Positions 7,958-16,400 of a stretch of DNA of 42,562 nucleotides are shown here, piece after piece. The stretch spans positions 1 to 42,562 of the IMG/VR virus record IMGVR_UViG_3300006749_000028; one strand, written 5' to 3'. The translations under genes were made by a program, and so were the position numbers. Origin of the DNA: a virus. The notes beneath the pieces are model-generated. The model had not been told where the DNA came from. It was given only the letters and a program-made list of their open reading frames with translations, and ran no database searches. Each line of letters starts with the position of its first letter. Within the stretch, counting starts at the first letter, position 1.

Positions 7958-8276
7958 GTTATTTTATGAACTTGATGAAACATTTATATTACAGATAGAG
8001 GAATCATTAACTGTTAAACAGTCGGGGGATTTAATTGTAGACATAGAACTGTTAGTGCCTAAACTAAAAAAAGTAAATCACAAGTCACAACTGTTGGCGG
8101 GTGTTCTACAGACTGGAGGCGAACCAATATACTATGCTATGCGATTTATTAACGAAGAAAGGCATAGCCCATATTTTTTTCAATTCATAATTATAGATAC
8201 AGACCAATACTTAGATTTTTACAACCAAAAAAAAGCAATAAAAAATGGATATAGAGACGATAAAAGAAACTCTTAA
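7926..8276 (+). CDS. Hypothetical protein
   Basis: A 116-residue ORF overlapping both neighbours by 32 bases. The sequence is mixed alpha/beta (ELFYELDETFILQIEE, then DLIVDIELLVPKLKK) with no recognised motif, membrane segment or signal. The overlaps and uniform codon use support a real gene. Function unknown. Confidence 0.65.
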   Translation: MDLLQKYSAAELFYELDETFILQIEESLTVKQSGDLIVDIELLVPKLKKVNHKSQLLAGVLQTGGEPIYYAMRFINEERHSPYFFQFIIIDTDQYLDFYNQKKAIKNGYRDDKRNS

Positions 8277-8778
8277 GAAACACGACAACTATGATGTTGA
8301 TGACCCCGCTAAGAACGTATCTCAAAAGAGGGAGAATGTAGAAAGCAGGGCTATGTATTTTAAAATGTGTCAGGATTTAAACAAAATGGGGCTTACTGCT
8401 ATAGGAAACAGTCTGTCACCTAAAAAAAACCACGCTACCGTTCTTCATGGTATAAGAACAATGAATGACTTGATAAAAATTGATAAGAGTTATAGGGCAA
8501 GATATAAAGGACTAAAGGCTCGAGCAAAATATTATGAAGAAGTTAGGGAAAGAAATAAGGCTCTTTCTTTCGATGAATGTCTTGTAAGAATAGCAGACTT
8601 GGAGACTAAATTAAAAGAAATAGAAAAAGAAAATATTTATTTTATTGATGAAATATCTGACCTTAGAGACCACAATGAAATCGTAAAGGAACATTTGATG
8701 TATCACAAAAGAAAGCTACACGCAAAAGGGTTTGACACTAACCACATGAAAGTATTTAATCTGCTAAAGTACAGATAG
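8245..8778 (+). CDS. DnaA domain IV-like protein with coiled-coil tail
   Basis: This 177-residue protein has a DnaA-type DNA-binding domain at about 25-90. ESRAMYFKMCQDL (33-45) matches the R-x-x-A-M-Y-L helix. TAIGNSLSPKKNHATVLHGI (51-70) matches the DnaA signature, where the H-[AS]-T-V-[LI]-H core contacts DnaA boxes. From about 95 on it is a charged coiled coil, suggesting oligomerisation. There is no AAA+ ATPase domain. It could bind the box-like sites near 3459, compete with host DnaA, or regulate transcription. Similarity to DnaA domain IV is clear by eye; the role is inferred. The smaller relative at 844 shares only the domain type. Confidence 0.75.
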   Translation: MDIETIKETLKKHDNYDVDDPAKNVSQKRENVESRAMYFKMCQDLNKMGLTAIGNSLSPKKNHATVLHGIRTMNDLIKIDKSYRARYKGLKARAKYYEEVRERNKALSFDECLVRIADLETKLKEIEKENIYFIDEISDLRDHNEIVKEHLMYHKRKLHAKGFDTNHMKVFNLLKYR

Positions 8779-8815
8779 TTAAAAAAAATTCATAACTTAG
8801 TATAAAATATCTTAT

Positions 8816-9046
8816 ATGAATTATGAAATAAAAGATATAGATAAGATAGTTGAGTACAAGACTTGGACTACTAAAAAAAAGGTTGACACGCTGTTAGAGA
8901 TTGATGCCAACATGTACTGTGAGTTAGGACTTGGAACTCCTCTGTCTGAAAAAAGAAATGTAAAAAGAAACTCTAGAAAAATCTATTACGCCATCAAAAA
9001 AGTAGATTCTGAACTAGGCTCTAAGCTTATTCAGTCTATGGATTAA
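8816..9046 (+). CDS. Small conserved phage protein, unknown function
   Basis: A 76-residue, mostly helical, basic protein (LLEIDANMYCELG, then RKIYYAIKKVDSELG). A TAACTTAG sequence at 8793-8800 is one base off TAnnTTTG, so a weak promoter is possible in the 37-base gap upstream. I recall similar small proteins in Bacteroidota phages but no function. Confidence 0.6.
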   Translation: MNYEIKDIDKIVEYKTWTTKKKVDTLLEIDANMYCELGLGTPLSEKRNVKRNSRKIYYAIKKVDSELGSKLIQSMD

Positions 9047-9052
9047 AAGGCG

Positions 9053-9235
9053 ATGAAAAAAATAGAAACAAAGAGAGTTCAGAATGTCAACTTTATTATG
9101 GATGACATTCACAATTCTTCCAACAACATCTATGAACACCTCATAGATGAGGACTACCCCTCGCTAAAAACTGAATTAGTTACTCTAATAAAAAAGCTGA
9201 AAGGCTTAATAGACTCCCTTCAGGATGAGTTATAA
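9053..9235 (+). CDS. Small helical hypothetical protein
   Basis: A 60-residue helical protein with a Leu/Lys heptad pattern in its second half (LVTLIKKLKGLIDSL). It lies 6 bases after the gene before and overlaps the phosphoesterase start by 11 bases. No family recognised. Confidence 0.55.
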   Translation: MKKIETKRVQNVNFIMDDIHNSSNNIYEHLIDEDYPSLKTELVTLIKKLKGLIDSLQDEL

Positions 9236-9944
9236 CACAATAAGGCCAAGACTACACGGAAACAAGCGGGTAGCCTTTGAACATCTTACGTCTGTAGAAA
9301 AAAGAATACTGGTAGTCGGAGACCTCCACGAACCTTTCACGCACCCAGACTATTTAGATTTTTGCAAAGAAGTATACGCTAAGTACCTGCTAAACAAGGT
9401 CGTATTCATAGGAGACATCATAGACTCACACGGGTGGAGCTATCACGAGTCAGACCCCGATGGCCTTTCTCCTGGTGATGAGCTTAGCCTGGCAGTTAAG
9501 AAGGTGTCTAAGTGGTATAAAGCCTTTCCAAAGGCTGATGTGTGCATTGGAAACCACGACAGACTTGCTTCTAGAAAAATATTTTCAGCTGGAGTTCCGC
9601 GTAAATGGCTTCGTTCATACAACGAAATACTACACACCCCTAAGTGGAAGTGGGTAGAGAACGTTACTTATGATGACGTTCTATACGAACATGGGGAAGG
9701 AGGACAAGCACAAGCCAAGGCAAAGAACAACATGATGTCAAGTGTTTGTGGACACACGCATACCGAAGCTTACGTCAAGTGGTTTGTAGGTAAACGATTC
9801 AGATGCTTTGCAATGCAAACGGGTTGCGGGATAGACATCAAGTCCTATGCTGCGGCATATGCTAAAAACTTTAAGCGTCAGGCTCTCGGCTGCGGTGTAG
9901 TTTTAGGAGGCCACACGGCTTTTAATTGTATGATGGATTTATAA
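9225..9944 (+). CDS. Calcineurin-like metallophosphoesterase
   Basis: A 239-residue protein with all five metallophosphoesterase motifs: GDLHEP (32-37, D33 and H35), GDIID (63-67, D64), GNHD (109-112), H156 in YEHGEGG, and GHTH (176-179). These bind a dinuclear metal centre. Substrate cannot be read from sequence; phage relatives are proposed phosphodiesterases acting on nucleic acid or nucleotides. It is coupled to the next gene by a TAATG overlap. GC content seems slightly higher here than in the flanking small genes, which may mean separate acquisition. Confidence 0.85.
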   Translation: MSYNTIRPRLHGNKRVAFEHLTSVEKRILVVGDLHEPFTHPDYLDFCKEVYAKYLLNKVVFIGDIIDSHGWSYHESDPDGLSPGDELSLAVKKVSKWYKAFPKADVCIGNHDRLASRKIFSAGVPRKWLRSYNEILHTPKWKWVENVTYDDVLYEHGEGGQAQAKAKNNMMSSVCGHTHTEAYVKWFVGKRFRCFAMQTGCGIDIKSYAAAYAKNFKRQALGCGVVLGGHTAFNCMMDL

Positions 9945-10330
9945 TGTTTGAAGTAGACCAACAACTATCTAAAAAAAAATGGGCAATAGACCTATACCTT
10001 AATATAAGAGGAGGGGACAAGTACCAGAAGCTTGGGCACAACGATGTGGACTTTAGAATAAAAGATGAAAACAATAATGTTATATCTTACGCTCAAGTAA
10101 AAGTGATAGATGCTCCACTAGCCAAGGCTTACCCGCTTACTGTGGATGCAAGAAAGATAATTAAACTCAGAGACAAAAGGATAAAAGGTGTTATTATCTG
10201 GGCGTGTATAGATGGTATTATATATTCAACCATAGAGGAGCTCCAAGGAGAGACGATGTGGGACAAGTCAAGCGGTGAGTTAATCTTGTCTTTTAACAAC
10301 AAAAAAAAGTTTAAATATGTTAGAGCCTAA
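9944..10330 (+). CDS. Nuclease-fold protein with D-QxK active site (Mrr/DUF4365-like)
   Basis: A 128-residue protein starting at ATG 9944; an upstream in-frame TTG at 9926 is rejected. HNDVDFRI (32-39) supplies D34/D36, and YAQVKV (49-54) supplies Q51-x-K53. This is the PD-QxK variant of the PD-(D/E)XK core known from Mrr and DUF4365-type proteins. The DVDF arrangement resembles the nuclease at 7345, so the two may be distant relatives. It could act on DNA or be a degenerate nuclease. The role is not deducible. Confidence 0.6.
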   Translation: MFEVDQQLSKKKWAIDLYLNIRGGDKYQKLGHNDVDFRIKDENNNVISYAQVKVIDAPLAKAYPLTVDARKIIKLRDKRIKGVIIWACIDGIIYSTIEELQGETMWDKSSGELILSFNNKKKFKYVRA

Positions 10331-10400
10331 ACAAGAGTTTGGATTAGTCATTTTACTCAACGCTATAATTATCTATATGATATTTAAAATTCTACTTTAG
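10317..10400 (+). CDS. Tiny single-membrane-segment peptide (candidate)
   Basis: A 27-codon ORF that starts within the end of the preceding gene and overlaps the last 17 bases of the opposite-strand giant gene. Residues 8-27 (FGLVILLNAIIIYMIFKILL) form one strongly hydrophobic segment after a short charged head. It could be a small membrane peptide, possibly lysis-related, since no holin is otherwise seen. It may equally be a chance ORF in an AT-rich convergent junction. No clear terminator hairpin was seen in this junction. Confidence 0.25.
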   Translation: MLEPKQEFGLVILLNAIIIYMIFKILL

Positions 10401-13400
10401 CTGGAGGTTTTGGCTTAGGTCTCTTTCTAGGTCTATATGATGGACTAATACCTAAAATGTCATACATATCATCTTCTTCAAAAGTGCCCAGACCTTCAAA
10501 AGAATTATACAAACCAACGAGCGGGTCTATTTGAGCTCCTAAACCTAATTCAATTAATGGTATTACCGCTCCTTCAGTACCCATAGTTTCGTAATATCTG
10601 TTAACCTTTCTGTAGATTGATATATAAGGATTGACAACTGATGAAGCATAGCTTCCGCTTTTACCTTCTGCTCGCGCTACTGTCATTTCTATAGCAGCGC
10701 CAATAAGCGGAACTTGATAAATCAAATTTGTGCCTAATAAAGCTTTATTTACCTCCCTTAAAACTTCTTCTTTGTCTTCATCATCACCTTTTATTAGCCT
10801 TGCTATGTTAGCCGTTAAAACAAACAGTGCATTGGCCACTCCTAAGTTTAAAGCAAATGCCCTTAAATCTTTTGCTTTTATTTGTTTAAATTTTCCTGCT
10901 TTGGCTTTACTCATAATTGCAGCTTGCGCAGTAGCCACCTTGTTTATTTGCAAAAAAAGCATGCTTCCAAACATTGTAAATGCTCTAGTCAACTCACTTT
11001 TACTTCGTTGCAGAGGAATTTTATCAGTGTTTCTCCGACTTTGTTGAGTTGCATTATAATCGTTAAAAGCTTTTAACGCTTCTTTTTTACTCATTCCATT
11101 CTTAATATTCCTGTTGTAATTCACCATGTATCCCATCACACCAATAACATCTCCTAAGACAGTAGGAGCTGCTCCAGCAGTTCTAAAGGCTTGCCTAGCT
11201 TTACTTATTAAAGGAGAGTTTTTAGGGAGCGCCTTAAATTTAGCTCCAGATTCCAGTCCAACCACATCTCCACCTAGTCCTTTTTCTATTCTGTCCCTAA
11301 AGGTTGCAGATAATTTATAAGCTTTTTTTATTTGTTTGGGGAGCGTGGCTATAACTACTGATAAATCTGCTAAGAACCCTAGTGTGTCTAAAACAGGGGT
11401 ACTCTTACCTGGTCTAAACTGATAACTTTCAAAAGCATTTATAATCGAAGTTGATTGTTTTGCTATTTGAATTATTCTAAAAGCTAAAGCAAAAGATGTA
11501 AACTTTGTGTTTAATGTGCTAATAATTGTATTAGGCAGATTAGAATATCCATAATCAGGATTTACCTCAGAATTAATAGACTGCTTTATTAGGTTTCTAA
11601 GGCCTGTAACGTATAGAAGAGATTGAACTCCTTCTGCATTAAATATAGCATTCATCTGCCTTACTCCTTTAGCATAAGATTTAAATCTCTCCATAGAGTC
11701 AATGTGGTTATCTAAAACAGAAGTAAAAGTATCTCCTTCGTCAATAACAATTTTACTTTTTAAATCTGTTCTTGCTTTTAAAGCAGGAGAGTTTTCAGCT
11801 CCAAATATTGCATTAAAATTTCCGTCTTCAAGAAGCTTGCTATCAAGCTTAGTTTTTGTCCTGGTAGGAAAATAATTTTCTACATAACCTAAGTTTGTAA
11901 AATTTAAACTTGAATAAACATCGTTTACAGACTCAAAATAAGATGTGCTTAAATATTCAACTACATTGTCCGCAAAAGCGGTGAGCTCTGGCCCAAGTTC
12001 TTTCTCAATTCTACTTAGTATTTTATCATTGAATCCATCTGTTTTTAACTTTTCTCTTTGAACTTCATTTAAACTTAAAGCATAAATTCTTAATAGTTCG
12101 TTAGCGGAAAAAGTTCTTTTTCTTTTCTTGCCATTTACTGTTCTTTCTATTACAATTGGCCCTTTAAAAAGCTTTTGAGATATTTCTTTATATCCCTTTG
12201 TTATCCCTGGTATGCTGTTCGCTAAATCGTTCAGTATGTCTTTTTGATTGTATATACCTCTCAAAGCGTTTTCACTCATCACATTTAATTTATCATAAAT
12301 GTTTTTGTAAAAAAAGCCTTCTTGATACTTATCTAATATTTTAGTAAAGCTTCCTAAATGAGCAAGTTTTTTTCTAAAGTAATCATATATAACAGGAACT
12401 CCTGTAAACTGATAATACTTACTCATTTTTTTAATACCATCCCATATTTTGAATTTTCTAAACGACTCCCAGACCTCTCTTTGTTCTTCGTCTATAACTT
12501 CTTTTTCTTTAAAAACTACATTACCCTTACTATCTGTTTCTGTAAGAACTTCGTAGTTAGAAGCTATCGCTTCGTTTGCTTCATCTTTTATTTTGCGGTT
12601 TTCTTCTGCAACTAATTGCCTGTCCTGTTTTAGTTTTGAAATAGATTCTTTTGTTATTTGATTTAAAGTTTCTTCTAGTTGCTGAACATCTTCCAAAGAC
12701 ATATTATTTATTTCAGAAAATAAAGTTCTTGCTAATATGTAATCTATTAATTTCGTTTCTTGTGTTGATAATTTTTCTCCCCTAGTATCTTTTTCAAACA
12801 CACTATCTATCACTTGGTCAGTGTTTTGCTCGGAATCTATTTTATTAGCGAGTTCATCTATAGAAGTTTGCACTTGCTCTGATTGGTTTAGCAAAATGTT
12901 TTCTAATATTTCTACTGCACTTTTGAAAAACTGCTGACCTCTAGCATCCAAGCTTTGTGCTTTAGCTTTTCTAGATATGCCAATTTTTGCTTTGGATTTC
13001 TTTTTTGCAGAGCTTAATATTCTTTTAATCAAAGACTTTTTAAGCTGAACTCTTTTATTTTCTACATTTTTTAAAACTTTTTCTACTGCTGCGGGCAAAT
13101 CTTGTTTAGACTTTACGTTTGAAATTATAGCAATATTTCTGGCTATGTCGGCTTGAGTATATGTTTTAGAAACTGGTAATGCGTTTCTAACAAAATTTTT
13201 AAGCTCTATTTGAGCTTTTCTCAAATCGGCTATTCCCTTTTTATACCCTCTAACTGCTTTTTTTATTTTACTTATTTCTAGTTGCACAGTTCTATTTGCC
13301 CTTGTGCCTACAGATTTATCTAAAGCTAAAACTAATTCATTTTGAGATATTTCAGGAAGTGCTTGATACACTTCAGTCTCTTGCAATAATTCTAAAGCCT

Positions 13401-16400
13401 TTGCCCTTATCTCTGCTTTAGTTCTTTCTGCCTGCTCGGTAAATGTTTTAAGTTTGGATTGGAGGTCTCTAAACAGCCTTAAACCCTCCTGAGCGCCCTG
13501 CTCTATGTTTTGAAAAGCAGAAGGCAGCACCTCATCTTTAAGAAGCGCCAGCTCCATAGCTGGGTTTATATCTGCTGCTTTGAATCCTCTGCCTCTAAGA
13601 ACTGAACGTATAGCTGGGTCACTAAAGCCCTGGTCTCTACCAGCTCTTATGATTCCCTCTATAGTCAGGTCTTGTCCTTCTATTGTGGATATTCTTCTTC
13701 TTGTAGTAGTTTTAAAAGGATTAAACTTTCTGCCGTTACGAGTTAAAAACAATCCCCCACCTCTTCCAAACTGGTCAGTCCTTGCTCTTTGAGCTCCTAA
13801 ACCAAAGGGCTCTACGGCCCTGCGTAGCTGTGAGAGGTTAGCTGTCTTTGGAATAAAACCTTGGTTATCCATATTGTACTGCTGAGCCACCTGTTCTACT
13901 GTTGCTTTTCTTTGTCTGGGGGCTGCTGCTATTTCTCTTATACCTGAACCATAAGGCGCTACAGCTTGAGATTTTTCAGAAGCTTCAAGTTCTCTCTGAT
14001 ATTTATCTACCATTTCTTGTGGCATAATATCAAAAGCATTGACTTTTTGGTCTGGAACTCCTATTACTTCACCTAAAACTTCGTTTGCGTATGTGGAGTG
14101 TTGAGACCCCTCTCGAGCTGACGTTGGTTTTATAACCACCATAACGTCATTAAGACCAAAGTTATTGTCTTTATAAAAGCTATCTCTAAGTTCGTTTACA
14201 TCTACAAAGCCATTTAAAGACTTAACCAACTTATGGAACTCAGTGTTTGTCGTGCCTTCTTGCTGTCTTAATGCTATTAAAAACTTTTTTCTGTCAGGAC
14301 TGTTACGCATTTCTTCCCAGCTATTAAACTTATTTAGCGCATCTTTAATTCCTTTAGTTGGGTTTGTTGCTAAAGCATCAGCTTTGAATGTAACATAGTC
14401 TCCAAGTCTTTGAGTAAATACGTCATATACTTTTTTATTAAAAAGTAAACTCTTTTGTGGCGAACCGCTTATTATAAATAAATAATCAGCTGCATCTATG
14501 TTTTTTTGTATTGACTTTACTGACTTAGAGCTTGCCCATACAGCATCACCTTCAAATGCAAAACTTGGGCCTGCATCTAACTGCACTCCTTCAAACTCTC
14601 CTAGACCTAATTGGTCAGCAACCCAAAACCAAACCTTCTCTCCTTTAGAATTTATATCCTTAATTAAGGAAAGGATGTCTACGCTTTTATCTGGGGTTAC
14701 CAAAGACAGCCCATAGGAATCGTTAAATTTAACTTTCCTTTGCCTGGGCTTAGGAACTCTTATTTCTGTAGGATTGCCTACGGGATTTGTTCCGTCTTCT
14801 AATATCTCTACGTCTACTTCTGTTATTTCTTCACCCGTCTTTACTTTCTTGGCTAAAGTCTGAAGTAATTTTACTACATCATTTTCAGTATCAAATGTGC
14901 TCTCAATATCTCTTAAGCCAAATGTCCTGGCTAATGTTTTTAAGAATGTTTTAATAAAGTTTTGTGCAGGCTGTTCTAAGTTTGTATAATCTCTTGCCAA
15001 TATACCCATGAGCTCAGCAAGGCGCTCTTCATTTTGAACTTCAGGAGCTCCTTCATACTTAGCAACAAAAGTTTCTATCTCCTGCTGTACTTTTTGAGGC
15101 ACATTACCATTTAGTTTTTTAACCAATAAGTCTGCTTGTCGAGTGGCTTTCTTGTCCGTCTTAACTTTGTTCAGAAACACCGCATGGAATACCTCGTGTG
15201 GTACAGTTATTTCTGTGGCCTTGGATAAGTCTACATGGATTACGTTTTCAGATGGATTAAACTCTGCTTCAGCCTGAGCGTCACTAACAAAGTTTTGAAA
15301 GTCTGTAGCAGAATCGTGTAGCACTATTCTTGTATTAGGCAAAAGCTTAGAAATAGCTTTAGCCGCTGTAGTTGCTATAGCAAGGACAGATTGTTCCCTG
15401 TTAAGCTGCTCAGTAGTCTTGTCTGCCACCGCCTCTTTTCTGTTAACCACTAAATTGTCTGATACTTTTTCTGTGGTCTCCTCTATAGTTTCACCAAAGA
15501 ACCTATCAATTGTTCCAGGGACTTCTTCTGTTACCTGCTCCTCTGTAACCTGCTCCTCTGTAACCTGTTCTGTCTCTGGTATACCTAATGAATACTGAAG
15601 GTCTTTGACTTCTTCTACGTCAACTTCTTCCTCAATCTCTGTGTCCTCAACACTGAGTTCTTCTTCTTGGGGTGTAGTCTCTCGGGCAGCTTCGTCGGTG
15701 ACGATGTCTCCTGCTCCCACATCTTCGCCATCTCTGGTTTGTTCCTGTACATCCACCTTCTCTGAGCTTGGCTCCTGAACGGCATCTTTATCTGTTTTAA
15801 TTGTTTCTGTAATAGTGCTTAAGCTTGCTAGCTGTTTATTAATCTCATCAACTCTTGTTTGTTGCGCTACAGTTAAACTAGGGTCGCCAACCTCCTCTAT
15901 AGTTTGAGTAAGAGCTTCTTTTTCTTTTAATAAATTAGTTGCTTGTATTTTTTGCTCTTGATTAAGATTGGTTTTATCTAATTTTACTTGAATTATTGAG
16001 GTGTCAAAAAAGTTTTTTTGTATTCTATCCGCCTCTTGTTGTGTCATTTCCCCTTTGTTAACTCTTCTTTTAAGCTCATTAACAAGAATAGCATCTGCTC
16101 GTTTAGTTTTAGCTAAATCAAACTGAACCTCATTGGTTTCAGCTGATTCAAAAACCTGAACTATATCAGAAAATTCAGTGGGTTTTATTTTTTTGTTAAT
16201 CTTTGTTTTTGCTAAAGCTTCGTTTACAGCTTTAAATCCTTTTGCAGCATTAATAGGTGCTCCATAAACACCACCCGACCCAAACCCTATTAGAAATGCA
16301 TCTGCGACACCCTCAAATACAGGCCTGCCGTCTATTAAGTTTTGTGTTATTTGTGTAGCAACCTCTTCTATACCCTCTCCTAGGGAGGATGTAACAGCGC

